The notes beneath the pieces are model-generated. The model did no database searches. It had not been told where the DNA came from and was given only the letters and a program-made list of their open reading frames with translations. From the NCBI RefSeq assembly GCF_049675895.1, contig NZ_CP183834.1:2046001-2110000 (forward strand): DNA of 64,000 nucleotides, read 5' to 3'. Position 1 is the first letter of the stretch; every line of letters starts with the position of its first letter. Both the position numbers and the translations under genes were made by a program. This document shows positions 1 through 9,561 of this stretch, piece by piece. This DNA comes from Ampullimonas aquatilis (GTDB lineage Bacteria; Pseudomonadota; Gammaproteobacteria; Burkholderiales; Burkholderiaceae_D).

Positions 1-1490
1 TCATCGCCGATTACGATTGCGACGGTGCCACCGCCTGTGCGGTGGGTTTGCGCGGCCTGAAAGCACTGGGTGCCAACGTCAATTTTCTGGTGCCCAACCG
101 TTTTGAATATGGCTATGGTCTCACGCCTGAAATTGTCACGCTGGCCGCGGCCCAGCAACCACGTCCTGACATTTTGGTCACAGTTGATAACGGCATTGCC
201 AGTGTGGCTGGTGTAGCTGCCGCCAATGAACTGGGTTTGCAGGTGCTGGTAACTGACCATCATTTACCCGGCGACACCCTGCCCGCCGCCGCGGTCATCG
301 TCAATCCCAATCAGCCCGGTTGCCAGTTTCCAAGCAAGGCTTTGGCGGGAGTGGGTGTGATGTTTTATGTGCTGCTGGCGCTGCGCAGTGAACTGCGTGA
401 ACGTGGTGTGTTTACCGCGCAAAACCAGCCACGGCTGGACAGTCTGCTTGATCTGGTGGCGCTCGGCACGGTCGCCGATGTGGTCAAGCTCGACGCCAAT
501 AATCGGCTGCTGGTGGCGCAAGGCTTAAAACGCATGCGCGCGGGGCGCATGCAAGCGGGTGTGGCCGCCTTGTTTCGTGCTGCTGCGCGTGATGCCAGTC
601 GGGCCAGCTCATTTGACCTGGGTTTTGGCCTGGGGCCAAGACTCAATGCGGCTGGTCGACTGGCCGATATGGCCCTGGGCATTGAATGCCTGACCACCGA
701 TGAGCCGGGCCGCGCCTGGGAAATTGCGGCCGAACTCGACCGCATGAACCGTGAACGGCGTGATATTGAAGCCGGCATGCAGGCCGAGGCCTTGGCTCAG
801 TTTGATCTGCAACCACTGGCCGAACAGCATACCCTGACGGTCTACAACCCCACCTGGCATCAGGGCGTGATTGGCATTGTGGCATCACGGCTGAAAGAAA
901 AATTTCATCGCCCCACCATCACTTTTGCACCAGGGGCTGAAACCGAATATGGTCAGGAAATCAAAGGGTCGGGACGCTCGATCAGTGGATTTCATCTGCG
1001 CGATGCGCTGGATCTGGTATCCAAACGGCAGCCCGATTTAATCCTCAAATTTGGTGGTCATGCCATGGCCGCCGGTTTATCGTTGCGCGCTGACGATTTT
1101 GAACGTTTTCAAACTGCATTTGAAACAGTGGCGCAAGAACTGCTTGATGCCACCGCACTGCAACGCCGGGTGGAAACCGATGGCTCCATCGAGCCCGCCT
1201 ACCTCAAACCCGAGCTGGTGGAATTGCTGGATGAGCAGGTCTGGGGACAAGGTTTTGCTGCGCCGACCTTCAGCGATGCATTCATCGTCCTCAATCAGCG
1301 CATTCTCAAGGACAAACACCTCAAAGTGACACTGGTGCGTGCCAATGCGCCACCAACCCAGCTCACGGCCATCTGCTTCAACCGCGCCGAATTTTTACCC
1401 GAGCATTGCACCCTGGCTTATCGGGTGGTCAACAACAGCTTTAATGGTGTAACCAAGGTGGAGTTGATGATTGAGCATGTATTTGATTGA
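1..1490 (+). CDS. recJ: Single-stranded-DNA-specific exonuclease RecJ, 5' end outside window
   Basis: RecJ degrades single-stranded DNA 5' to 3' in recombination and mismatch repair. The reading frame is open from base 3, so the gene begins before the window; about 495 residues are visible of a family length near 570. The first visible residues contain the DHH-family motif I (DYDCDG, bases 9-26), followed by the VTDHH motif near base 255 and the DHHA1-type FGGHAMAAG motif near bases 1050-1075, all metal or substrate binding. The C-terminal OB-like region is intact and ends with TGA at 1490. It lies upstream of prfB and lysS, a common proteobacterial order, but three unrelated small genes sit between. 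Identification is firm. Confidence 0.95.
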   Translation, partial: IADYDCDGATACAVGLRGLKALGANVNFLVPNRFEYGYGLTPEIVTLAAAQQPRPDILVTVDNGIASVAGVAAANELGLQVLVTDHHLPGDTLPAAAVIVNPNQPGCQFPSKALAGVGVMFYVLLALRSELRERGVFTAQNQPRLDSLLDLVALGTVADVVKLDANNRLLVAQGLKRMRAGRMQAGVAALFRAAARDASRASSFDLGFGLGPRLNAAGRLADMALGIECLTTDEPGRAWEIAAELDRMNRERRDIEAGMQAEALAQFDLQPLAEQHTLTVYNPTWHQGVIGIVASRLKEKFHRPTITFAPGAETEYGQEIKGSGRSISGFHLRDALDLVSKRQPDLILKFGGHAMAAGLSLRADDFERFQTAFETVAQELLDATALQRRVETDGSIEPAYLKPELVELLDEQVWGQGFAAPTFSDAFIVLNQRILKDKHLKVTLVRANAPPTQLTAICFNRAEFLPEHCTLAYRVVNNSFNGVTKVELMIEHVFD

Positions 1491-1614
1491 GCATTTGATT
1501 GAACAAATGTCTGATGGATCGCTGGCATGACATATGACATATGTCGGTCAGGCTGACCAGCATTGGCAACGGCCTCTTTTCTGACCAGGTATTTCATATT
1601 CAAACACACCTTGA

Positions 1615-2637
1615 TCAACTCGCCATCGTGGTACGGTTCCGGCCACCTCTTTTGGATTGATAGAGTGCCGCGTCAGCGCGTCCCAGCAGATCTGAAATTG
1701 ATTCATCAGGCCGATAACAGGCAATCCCGGCTGAAATCGTAATACTGTCAATCATCTCATTGGATGTCACCTTGCGAATTCGGCTTTTGGCAATACCAAG
1801 CCGCAGTCGTTCCACAATCGCAAAACAGTCAGGCGCACTGGTTTGCGGTAACACAATGGCAAACTCCTCGCCACCATACCGTGCCACGGTGGTGCTGCCT
1901 CTGACCGCCGCCTTCAGCATTTGGGCTACCGCACGCAATACCTTGTCACCCATCAAATGACCATAACTGTCATTGATGCGCTTGAAGTGATCAATATCGA
2001 TCATGACCAGACAAAATGGCGGTGAGTCCAGTTCCCAAAGCGACAATAAAGCATCCAGACTTTGATCGAGTCCCTTGCGATTGACCAGCCCCGTCAAGGC
2101 ATCGGTCAAGGCTTCACTGCGAGCACGAGATAATTCACGTTTCAACTCATCAATGGCATTGGCACTGCTGTCCAGCGTATTTTGCAATGTCGCAAGCGTC
2201 TTTTGCATGGTCTGGGTATCGCGCAGTAAAACAGTGACACCAGCCTGCAGCCTGTCTGGCACAGACTGGTCCTGTGTCTCAGTCTGCCACTGCATCAAGG
2301 CGCTTTCGTAAGTCTTGGATTCAAATCGGGCAATGTCGGTGGTCGTGGTCATATCAGACAGAATTTGTTGAAACTGTTCTGCCGCATGAGCGGCCAAAGC
2401 CTCATCCACCTCAGCGATATATTTTTGATACAAGGTACGAACTGTCTGCTCTGATAAACGGGTTTCTGTCTTGCAGGCACCATCAATTGCCTGCTGGAGT
2501 GGCACATTGAGTGCCGCCAGACATTCGTACCAGACACTGTAGCTGATTGGATGAAACGCCGCATCATGCTGAGCCATGGAAGTAATGATCATACGTAACA
2601 ATTCCGCACTTTGCTCAATCGTTTCCTGATACTTCAT
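1615..2637 (-). CDS. GGDEF-domain diguanylate cyclase with degenerate I-site
   Basis: Predicted to make cyclic di-GMP from two GTP. The C-terminal 165 residues form a GGDEF domain with active-site motif RYGGEEF and the usual DALTGLVNRKG entry motif. The allosteric inhibitory RxxD site expected just before it reads RGST, so product inhibition is probably lost. The N-terminal 170 residues are helical, without membrane segments or a recognised sensor domain. The ATG at 2637 was chosen because AGGA lies five bases upstream; an in-frame start at 2673 would lengthen it by 12 residues. It is divergent from the XRE gene. Function as a cyclase is inferred from the intact GGEEF. Confidence 0.88.
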   Translation of the reverse strand: MKYQETIEQSAELLRMIITSMAQHDAAFHPISYSVWYECLAALNVPLQQAIDGACKTETRLSEQTVRTLYQKYIAEVDEALAAHAAEQFQQILSDMTTTTDIARFESKTYESALMQWQTETQDQSVPDRLQAGVTVLLRDTQTMQKTLATLQNTLDSSANAIDELKRELSRARSEALTDALTGLVNRKGLDQSLDALLSLWELDSPPFCLVMIDIDHFKRINDSYGHLMGDKVLRAVAQMLKAAVRGSTTVARYGGEEFAIVLPQTSAPDCFAIVERLRLGIAKSRIRKVTSNEMIDSITISAGIACYRPDESISDLLGRADAALYQSKRGGRNRTTMAS

Positions 2638-2770
2638 GGTCATCCTGTTTGGTAAATAAACGTGCATTTGCACGATATGATTTTCAGTTTGTCACAACTT
2701 CAATCAGTCTATGGCATATTAAAACATATCCCATTTTGGGTTTTACAAACGACATCCCTAGACTGCCCGG

Positions 2771-3049
2771 ATGTCCAGAAAATCGCCTGCAGCCCTGCAC
2801 CGTCACGAGTACGCCATTTTTCGCGACATGCTGGTGACCGCGCGCAAGGCACAGGGCCTGATGCAAGCCGAGGTTGCCCTGCAGCTGGGCAAACCTCAAT
2901 CATTCGTCTCCAAATATGAAACCGCAGAACGGCGCCTCGACTTTACCGAGTTTGTTGATATTGCAATGATCCTCAAAATTGATCCAATTGAATTTTTGAT
3001 TGAATACCAGACACGCATCAACCAAACTTCGACATACCACAATCGTTGA
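2771..3049 (+). CDS. Small XRE-family helix-turn-helix regulator
   Basis: A 92-residue DNA-binding protein that is almost only a helix-turn-helix domain: residues 17-75 fit the Cro/CI pattern (ARKAQGLMQAEVALQLG, then SFVSKYETAERR as recognition helix, then a hydrophobic third part). No effector domain is present. The ATG at 2771 has only a weak purine stretch in front. It is divergent from the GGDEF gene with 133 bases between, so it could control that gene or itself; no operator was identified. It is not paired with a toxin-like gene here. Confidence 0.8.
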   Translation: MSRKSPAALHRHEYAIFRDMLVTARKAQGLMQAEVALQLGKPQSFVSKYETAERRLDFTEFVDIAMILKIDPIEFLIEYQTRINQTSTYHNR

Positions 3050-3262
3050 TGCCATCATCGTCAACTGGCAAGCAATTGCGCCGACTTGCCACCTTGATTA
3101 CCACCACATGCCAATTCTTGTACTCAAATCAGTTGGATGCAAGTGTTAATCGTCAGTCTGACTCTATGAACATCTATCGGTAAAACATCACAATAGCTAA
3201 CTCAGGTTTCAATTTGCCATGCCGATAACACTCTTGCCGATCAACCCTTTTGCACATTGCCA

Positions 3263-3619
3263 ATGCAACCCCAAGAAGAACGCCGCCACCCGCGAGTCAT
3301 GGTCAACTGGCCCATTGGGATTCAGTTGCCCGACAAATCCATCATCCGTGGACGCGTGATCAATATTTCAATCGGAGGCATGGGACTGATGATGGATCGG
3401 CCTTTGCAATTGGGTATGCAATTCAAGGTGGCGGTCGACATGAGCGAACCTGGCAATCAGGCAATTCGTAGTCGCGTCGTATTTAACTGCCGCTCGGTGC
3501 ATAGTGTGCTGGCCAAAGAAGGCTTTCGGGTTGGTCTTGAATATGTCGGCGAAATCCCGCGAGCCATTCTGGACAAATGGAAGCATGAACTCACTCTACC
3601 AGGCCAGCCCGTAGAGTAA
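3263..3619 (+). CDS. Single-domain PilZ c-di-GMP binding protein
   Basis: PilZ domains bind cyclic di-GMP and pass the signal to motility, pilus or surface systems. Both ligand motifs are visible: RRHPR (RxxxR) at residues 8-12 and NISIGG (N/D-x-S-x-x-G) about 30 residues on. The 118-residue protein has no other domain, no signal peptide and no membrane segment. The ATG at 3263 is used; a TTG two codons upstream is also in frame, and neither has a clear ribosome binding site. A GGDEF protein lies 600 bases away on the other strand, but no operon joins them. The partner protein is unknown. Confidence 0.88.
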   Translation: MQPQEERRHPRVMVNWPIGIQLPDKSIIRGRVINISIGGMGLMMDRPLQLGMQFKVAVDMSEPGNQAIRSRVVFNCRSVHSVLAKEGFRVGLEYVGEIPRAILDKWKHELTLPGQPVE

Positions 3620-3728
3620 GCGTCCAACCCTGTACCCGATCCAGCCATGCGCCAAGGCTGAAAATTGTGGGCTGAAAATCCGTCCGGCCAGTATAATGTC
3701 CTGTTTTTCTCCCGCCTAAAAGTCAATC

Positions 3729-4833
3729 ATGGAAGCAGAAGTCATCAACCAACTGGCCGCCAACCTGTCCGACCTGGACAACCGTGCGCAAGAACTTCGG
3801 AGGTATCTTTGACTTTGATGTCAAAGTAGCCCGCTTAAGCGTCGTCGACAAACAGCTCGAAGATCCCAAAGTCTGGGACGACGCCAAACACGCCCAGGAA
3901 CTGGGCAAAGAAAAAAAATCCCTCGAAGGTGTGGTGATCACGCTCGAAACCCTCTGCAATGGTCTGCGCGATTCGCAGGAACTGTTTGAGATGGCGCGCG
4001 GTGATAACGACGAAGACACCCTGCAAGCAATCGCTGCCGATACCGAACAGCTTGGCAAAACGGTGGCTGACCTGGAGTTTCGCCGCATGTTTGACAACCC
4101 GGCAGATCCACTCAACTGCTTTCTGGATATTCAGGCCGGCGCCGGTGGTACCGAAGCCCAGGACTGGGCGTCCATGCTCTTGCGCATGTATTTGCGCTAC
4201 GCTGAACGCAAAGACTTCAAGGCTGAGCTGCTCGAAGAGTCCGAAGGTGAAGTGGCTGGCCTGAAGAGTGCCACCATCAAGATCAGTGGCGAATACGCTT
4301 ATGGCATGCTGCGCACCGAAACTGGTGTACATCGTCTGGTGCGCAAGTCACCGTTTGACTCGTCAGGTGGCCGCCACACTTCGTTTGCCAGCGTGTTTGT
4401 CTATCCGGAAGTCGATGACTCGATTGAGATCGACATCAACCCGACCGATGTGCGCACCGATACCTACCGTGCCTCTGGCGCGGGTGGTCAGCACATTAAC
4501 AAGACCGATTCGGCGGTGCGCTTGACGCACATGCCATCGGGCATTGTGGTGCAGTGTCAGAACGACCGATCACAACACCGCAACCGTGCCGAAGCCTGGG
4601 CGATGTTGCGTTCCCGTCTGTTTGAATTTGAAATGCGCAAACGCCGTGCCGAGCAGGACAAGCTGGAAGCCTCCAAAACCGATGTGGGTTGGGGTCACCA
4701 GATTCGTTCCTATGTGCTCGACCAGTCACGCATCAAGGATTTACGGACCAATGTTGAAATTTCCAATACCGGCAAAGTATTGGATGGCGACCTTGATCCC
4801 TTTATTGAAGCCAGTCTCAAGCAAGGTGTGTAA
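3729..4833 (+). CDS. prfB: Peptide chain release factor 2, with programmed +1 frameshift
   Basis: RF2 terminates translation at UGA and UAA. The gene starts at ATG 3729, runs 27 codons to an in-frame TGA at 3810-3812, and continues in the +1 frame from 3811 to 4833. The shift site CTT-TGA-C (3807-3813) with GGAGG three bases upstream (3799-3803) is the classical autoregulatory element: low RF2 causes slippage and more RF2. The joined protein is about 367 residues, normal for RF2, and carries the stop-codon-recognising SPF tripeptide and the catalytic GGQ motif (AGGQHIN). It lies 151 bases before lysS, as in many proteobacteria. Confidence 0.97.
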
Positions 4834-4984
4834 TCCTGTCGGCCTGCTTTGCCACGCTATGCCACGTTTTGGTAGCAGGCTGTTTGCAAACTGCATAATC
4901 ACGGTTGCGCTTTCGTCGTCACTTCATTGATATTGAATTTCTGAAGTCCGCATAAAGTACACACCATAACGATACGATTTGATC

Positions 4985-6526
4985 ATGACCGATAACAGTA
5001 AAAAATCCATCGCCAATCAGCCAGTGCCACCCGTGCCTGCTGCGCCAATTGATGAAAATCAGATTTTGGCCGAACGCCGCGCCAAGCTGGCCACGCTGCG
5101 CGAACAAGGCATTGCCTACCCCAACGATTTTGTGCCACAGCACAAGGCCGCTGATCTGCAGACCCGCTACAGCGCGTTCAGCAAAGAAGAACTGGAGCCA
5201 ATGAATGTACATGTGGTGGTGTCCGGCCGCATGATGTTAAAGCGCCTGATGGGTAAAGCCGCCTTTGCCACGATTCAGGATGCCAGTGAGCGGATTCAGC
5301 TTTATATCAGCAAGGACATCACTGGCGAAGCCGCGCTGGAAGCCTTCAAACATTATGATTTAGGCGATATCCTGGGTGCTGAAGGCAAGCTCTTTAAAAC
5401 CCGCACCGGTGAGCTGACTGTGGAAGTGACGGCCTTGCGCATGATCACCAAATCGTTACGTCCCCTGCCCGACAAGTTTCATGGTCTGGCCGATCAGGAG
5501 ATCAAATATCGGCAGCGTTATGTCGATCTGATTGTCACCAAGGAAACCCGCAATACCTTTATTGCGCGCACCAAGGCGATCAGCTCGATTCGCAAACACA
5601 TGGCTGATGCTGGTTTTATGGAAGTCGAAACACCCATGCTGCACGCCATCCCTGGCGGTGCTGCGGCCAAACCGTTCATTACGCACCATAACGCGCTCGA
5701 CATGCAGATGTACCTGCGTATTGCGCCGGAACTGTATCTCAAGCGTCTGGTGGTCGGCGGCTTTGAACGGGTGTTTGAGATTAACCGCAACTTCCGCAAC
5801 GAAGGGGTTTCACCGCGACACAATCCCGAGTTCACCATGATGGAATTTTATGCGGCCTATACCGATTACAAATGGCTGATGACATTTACCGAAGAGCTGA
5901 TCCGCGCTGCCGCCATTGATGCACTGGGCACTGCCAGCATTACTTATCAGGGCCGTGAACTGGATCTCTCCAAACCCTTCCAGCGTTTGACGATTACCGG
6001 CGCCATTAACCAATACGCGCCGCATTACAGCGCCGAGCAACTGACGGATGCTGGCTTTTTGCGCACCGAGCTGAAAAAATTTGGTGTTGAACCAATCAGC
6101 ACCGCTGGCCTTGGCTCACTACAACTGGCACTGTTTGAAGAAACCGCCGAAGCACAATTATGGGAACCCACTTACATCATTGACTACCCAGCCGAAGTCA
6201 GCCCGCTGGCGCGCGCATCCGACACCATCCCCGGCCTGACCGAGCGCTTTGAACTGTTTATGGTGGGCCGTGAAATCGCCAACGGTTTTTCCGAACTCAA
6301 TGACCCGGAAGACCAGGCCAACCGCTTCAAGCAACAGGTTGAGGCCAAGGAAGCTGGTGACGACGAAGCCATGTATTACGACGCCGACTACATCCGTGCC
6401 CTGGAATACGGTATGCCACCCGCTGGTGGTTGCGGCATCGGCATTGATCGCCTGATCATGCTGCTGACCGACTCCCCCAATATTCGTGACGTCATCCTGT
6501 TCCCGCATCTGCGTCGCGAAGATTGA
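4985..6526 (+). CDS. lysS: Lysyl-tRNA synthetase, class II
   Basis: Charges tRNA-Lys with lysine. The 513-residue protein shows an N-terminal OB-fold anticodon-binding domain (residues 70-170) and a class II catalytic core with motif 2 (RNFRNEG followed by HNPEFTMMEFY) and motif 3 (GIGIDRLIMLL). The N-terminus is about 10 residues longer and more proline/alanine rich than E. coli LysS. ATG 4985 was preferred to an in-frame TTG at 4979. A strong terminator follows 21 bases after the stop. It probably shares transcription with prfB. Confidence 0.97.
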   Translation: MTDNSKKSIANQPVPPVPAAPIDENQILAERRAKLATLREQGIAYPNDFVPQHKAADLQTRYSAFSKEELEPMNVHVVVSGRMMLKRLMGKAAFATIQDASERIQLYISKDITGEAALEAFKHYDLGDILGAEGKLFKTRTGELTVEVTALRMITKSLRPLPDKFHGLADQEIKYRQRYVDLIVTKETRNTFIARTKAISSIRKHMADAGFMEVETPMLHAIPGGAAAKPFITHHNALDMQMYLRIAPELYLKRLVVGGFERVFEINRNFRNEGVSPRHNPEFTMMEFYAAYTDYKWLMTFTEELIRAAAIDALGTASITYQGRELDLSKPFQRLTITGAINQYAPHYSAEQLTDAGFLRTELKKFGVEPISTAGLGSLQLALFEETAEAQLWEPTYIIDYPAEVSPLARASDTIPGLTERFELFMVGREIANGFSELNDPEDQANRFKQQVEAKEAGDDEAMYYDADYIRALEYGMPPAGGCGIGIDRLIMLLTDSPNIRDVILFPHLRRED

Positions 6527-6547
6527 GATCAGCCATCTTGCAGGTAC

Positions 6548-6575
6548 AAAAAAGGCCACGATCGTGGCCTTTTTT
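6548..6575. terminator. Bidirectional rho-independent terminator after lysS
   Basis: A perfect 28-base palindrome: six A, GGCCACGA, its reverse complement TCGTGGCC, six T. It can act for lysS on the plus strand and, being symmetric, for leftward transcription coming from nikR. A close variant lies at 17004-17029, also ahead of an 80 bp repeat. Confidence 0.9.
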
Positions 6576-6635
6576 ACGTTATGAAGAAGCTGACCACCGC
6601 ACTGCGAAACGTGTCGGAATCATGCAAAAATACCG

Positions 6636-6715
6636 ATACTGATCGGTAGTAAATATATAAATAGGCTTCTATAGTGGATATATAAAGGGACTATTTTTTT
6701 ACTACCAAGGAGTAT
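6636..6715 (+). repeat. 80 bp intergenic repeat, copy A
   Basis: Begins ATACTGATCGGTAGTAAA and ends TTTACTACCAAGGAGTAT; the reverse complement of the end matches the start at 15 of 18 positions, so it has terminal inverted repeats. The interior is AT-rich with a TATAAATAGGCTT block and a run of seven T. It is nearest to copy B (17089-17168, also exactly 80 bases). Similarity to B extends left to the terminator about 60 bases upstream and a few bases past the right end. It fills the convergent gap between lysS and nikR. Confidence 0.8.
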
Positions 6716-6779
6716 GAAAATTAGGCAGTTCACTTCAATCAATATCTTCATCATGACCAAACCACCATCAAACTGAGAA

Positions 6780-7271
6780 TCAGTGTGACGGTTTGAAATG
6801 AATGTGCGGCACAGCAGTTGCCGAATCCACCTTGGACTGATGACCATGATGGTGATGATGTGGCTGATGCTGCTCTACTGTGATCAGGTTCAACTTGCCA
6901 TGATACACACCGCGTTCAGCACAGACGGCATTGGCAAAGTGCTGCACGGCCACACTATCACCGCGCAAGATCACAGTCTCCAGACAATGATCGTGATCCA
7001 GATGCGCGTGCATGGTAGAAATTGTCAGATCATGGTGATCATGCTGCAACAGCGTCAGTCGCTCGGCCAGATCTCGCTCATGGTGATTGAACACATAGGA
7101 CAGACACGCAACACAATGAAAACTTGCTTCCTGTACTTGACGAGTACGTTCCAGTTCAGCCCGTAACAGATCACGGACCGCCTCGGAACGGTTGGCGTAA
7201 GCACGTTGTGCAATCCAGGCATCAAATTCTTGTGCCAGTTTATCTTCAAGAGAAATAGTAAATCGTTCCAC
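6780..7271 (-). CDS. nikR: Nickel-responsive regulator NikR
   Basis: NikR is a tetrameric repressor that binds DNA through an N-terminal ribbon-helix-helix and senses Ni(II) in a C-terminal ACT-like domain. Residues 1-45 match the ribbon-helix-helix (MERFTISLEDKLAQEFD, NRSEAVRDLLR). The metal site HAHLDHDHC keeps the His-x-His and Cys ligands, and an upstream His in the HDHHD run completes the set. A histidine-rich tail (PHHHHHGH) follows. The start is GTG at 7271 with GGAG seven bases upstream. It is the last gene of the nickel uptake locus, 185 bases after nikO, and probably regulates it; no convincing operator was located. Confidence 0.93.
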   Translation of the reverse strand: MERFTISLEDKLAQEFDAWIAQRAYANRSEAVRDLLRAELERTRQVQEASFHCVACLSYVFNHHERDLAERLTLLQHDHHDLTISTMHAHLDHDHCLETVILRGDSVAVQHFANAVCAERGVYHGKLNLITVEQHQPHHHHHGHQSKVDSATAVPHIHFKPSH

Positions 7272-7456
7272 GATGAGGCTCCAGTATCATATGGAAGATC
7301 ACTGCCCTGACTGACGAAGCTGGCCAGATAGCATAAATCAATGCAATCTCTGTTGGCGGACTCCAATGAATAACCGTTAGAAGCAGTGACCCAAAAACCA
7401 TATGGTACAGGAGAGTTACAGCATGAGCAGCGCTGAGCAATTGGATTCGTCAATAC

Positions 7457-8227
7457 TTAATCATGCGTATGGCTATGGCTATCATGAATGCTCTTATGGG
7501 TGTGGTAATGGCGATGCATCAATCCAGCCTTTTGCAGCAAACTCATATCATTAAGTGCCGTTTGCACAGCACCATCGTATAACAATTGCCCGCCCTCACC
7601 CATAACAAGGCAGCGATCCCCCAGTTCTGCCGCCATGGAAAGCTGATGTGTGCTGATGATCACGGTCTTGTTGCAACTGATCAAATAATCAATCAGCCAT
7701 CCCGCACTGGCAGGATCAAGATGAGCGGTAGGTTCATCCAGTAACAACACCTCAGGCTCCAGAACCAAAATTGAAGCGAGTGCCACTTTTTGTTTTTGAC
7801 CTCCCGACAATTGAAATGGTGCTTTATCCAGCAACGCCGACAAACCCAATAATTGCGCCCAACGTGCTACTCTGGCAGTAACATCGGACCAGCCTAGCTG
7901 GAGAGGCCCATAGGCTATTTCATCTTGCACCGTAGGATTGAACAGCATGGCTTCCGGCTGTTGGAATAACAAAACCATCTCGCGTCGAAACTGGTTGCCC
8001 CAATCACGCTCTCGCGTCTTTAAGCGAGTCACTGTCGTACCACAATAAGCATAGTGACCCGTTTGCGCAAAGATTAATCCGTTGAACAACTTGAGTAGAC
8101 TAGATTTGCCACAACCGTTGGCGCCCAGCAATACCAACCTTTCACCAGCCCTAACTGACAAGGACACATTATCCAGCACAGCCAGACCATCGGGCCAAGC
8201 AAACGACACATTTGAAAGTTCAATCAT
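7457..8227 (-). CDS. nikO: Nickel ECF transporter ATPase NikO
   Basis: The ATP-hydrolysing subunit of an energy-coupling-factor importer. It has Walker A (GANGCGKSS), Q-loop, signature LSGGQKQK, Walker B (VLLLDEPT) and the switch histidine (STHQ). The last 25 residues are histidine-rich (HRHYHTHKS, HSHTHD), consistent with metal handling. ATG 8227 lies inside the last codons of nikQ (8-base overlap), implying translational coupling; a GTG at 8236 is also in frame. The specificity is taken from nikR and the nikKLM neighbours; a cobalt CbiO would look alike. Confidence 0.9.
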   Translation of the reverse strand: MIELSNVSFAWPDGLAVLDNVSLSVRAGERLVLLGANGCGKSSLLKLFNGLIFAQTGHYAYCGTTVTRLKTRERDWGNQFRREMVLLFQQPEAMLFNPTVQDEIAYGPLQLGWSDVTARVARWAQLLGLSALLDKAPFQLSGGQKQKVALASILVLEPEVLLLDEPTAHLDPASAGWLIDYLISCNKTVIISTHQLSMAAELGDRCLVMGEGGQLLYDGAVQTALNDMSLLQKAGLMHRHYHTHKSIHDSHSHTHD

Positions 8228-8831
8228 TGGGCACACTTTCGGGCGAAAACATCATTTGTTTTTTATCAGTACCAGCATGGTCATTGAAGCAACCTCGTGA
8301 GCGCATTGCCATTGAACTTTCGGTTGCCATAGCCACCGACTTGTCAAGCAGATACAGTGTTTGTGCGACAGCCTCACGACGGCGATCGACCAATCGAGGC
8401 CGAACAATCTGCCGACTGATAAATGCCAATTGAAAATCGCGAATGATCCGGTTGAAAACCTGAATCTGCCCCATCGCCAGCGTCACAATAAAACCCAGTG
8501 TTGGCCAGCTGGCACAAGCCTGAATCAGATTAATACGTGCCACTAACCAGTACCCCAGATAGACCAGCAACATTACCCGCAGGTTCATCATCACAAGATA
8601 CCCCCACAACGACATGTCGGACTGCCTGAGCAAAAAATAGCTGACACTAACCGTCAGATTAAACAACAATACGGCACGCAAGGTACGTAACAACAGACGC
8701 CAACGCATCATCCCACTCAATAGCAAGGCCAGTAACAGTCCGCCGCCAAGAAGTAACGGGTGATGTATGCAGCCAATCGCAATCACAGCCAGCAGATACA
8801 AAAAAAACCAGTTTGAAGCAGTCATTGCCAT
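8220..8831 (-). CDS. nikQ: Nickel ECF transporter transmembrane subunit NikQ
   Basis: The CbiQ/NikQ T-component couples ATP hydrolysis by NikO to transport by NikM. The 203 residues contain several hydrophobic segments in the first half and a cytoplasmic region with the family coupling-helix pattern near the C-terminus (SRQIVRPRLVDRRREAV, then AMRSRG). It starts 28 bases after nikM and overlaps nikO. Short for the family (usually 220-270) but complete in outline. Confidence 0.88.
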   Translation of the reverse strand: MAMTASNWFFLYLLAVIAIGCIHHPLLLGGGLLLALLLSGMMRWRLLLRTLRAVLLFNLTVSVSYFLLRQSDMSLWGYLVMMNLRVMLLVYLGYWLVARINLIQACASWPTLGFIVTLAMGQIQVFNRIIRDFQLAFISRQIVRPRLVDRRREAVAQTLYLLDKSVAMATESSMAMRSRGCFNDHAGTDKKQMMFSPESVPND

Positions 8832-8859
8832 ATTCAGACTGTGTCAGTTGTTGCCGAGT

Positions 8860-9504
8860 TCAAATCACGTCCCAATGCCGTGTTTTGGCAAAGCGCCATA
8901 CCAGCATGGTCAACATGGCTTCGCCAATACCGACAATCAGATGCGGGATCACCACAGCTGGCAAGGTAATGCGCCAACCAAAAGGAAAGAACAATGGTGT
9001 GCCATCGGATCGGTGCGCCAGCAGAGGTTGTGCGCCCAGCACCAAAGCGACTACCAGTGCCGCAGCCACCACTGAAACCCAAGCAGCAACAAGTACCGCA
9101 AAATCCTGGTGCCAGCCAGACAAGCAACGAAATACCAGCCTAGCCATTACTGCACCAATTAGTCCCATAGCCAGCGCATTCACTGGCAAGGCCGTCATCC
9201 CACCAGCACCCAGCAGCAGGGACTGCAAGACCAGCACCAGACTATAAGCCAGAAAAGCCAGCCGCATACCAAATAGCAACGCCAGCATGGCCACGCCAAC
9301 AACGTGCCCCGATGTACCACCTGGAATCGGCACCATGACTAGACTGAGTCCATATGCCAGGGCTGTCATTGTGGCCAGCCGCGGAATCACCTCATCATCC
9401 AATACTTGCCGCACACCACGTGCGGCCCATGTCCAGGCCAGCGCGGCAACACCATAGGCAGGCAAATAGGTTTGAGGAGAAAGAAAGCCATCAGGAATAT
9501 GCAT
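8860..9504 (-). CDS. nikM: Nickel ECF transporter substrate-binding membrane subunit NikM
   Basis: CbiM/NikM is the substrate-specific component. Its mature N-terminus MHIPDGF supplies the backbone and His-2 ligands of the square-planar metal site, and is present exactly. About six or seven membrane segments follow (214 residues), with the conserved PGGTSGHVVG block. No separate or fused NikN domain is present; nikL and nikK upstream replace it. Nickel rather than cobalt is inferred from nikR. Confidence 0.92.
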   Translation of the reverse strand: MHIPDGFLSPQTYLPAYGVAALAWTWAARGVRQVLDDEVIPRLATMTALAYGLSLVMVPIPGGTSGHVVGVAMLALLFGMRLAFLAYSLVLVLQSLLLGAGGMTALPVNALAMGLIGAVMARLVFRCLSGWHQDFAVLVAAWVSVVAAALVVALVLGAQPLLAHRSDGTPLFFPFGWRITLPAVVIPHLIVGIGEAMLTMLVWRFAKTRHWDVI

Positions 9505-9561
9505 CGTCAGGATAACCTTGGATCAATGAGCAAATAATGGCAAAAAATATACATGCTGAAT

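Noticed and set aside
3784..4833. prfB starting at an internal codon
   Set aside because: The upstream 27 codons and the shift site are intact, so the true start is 3729.
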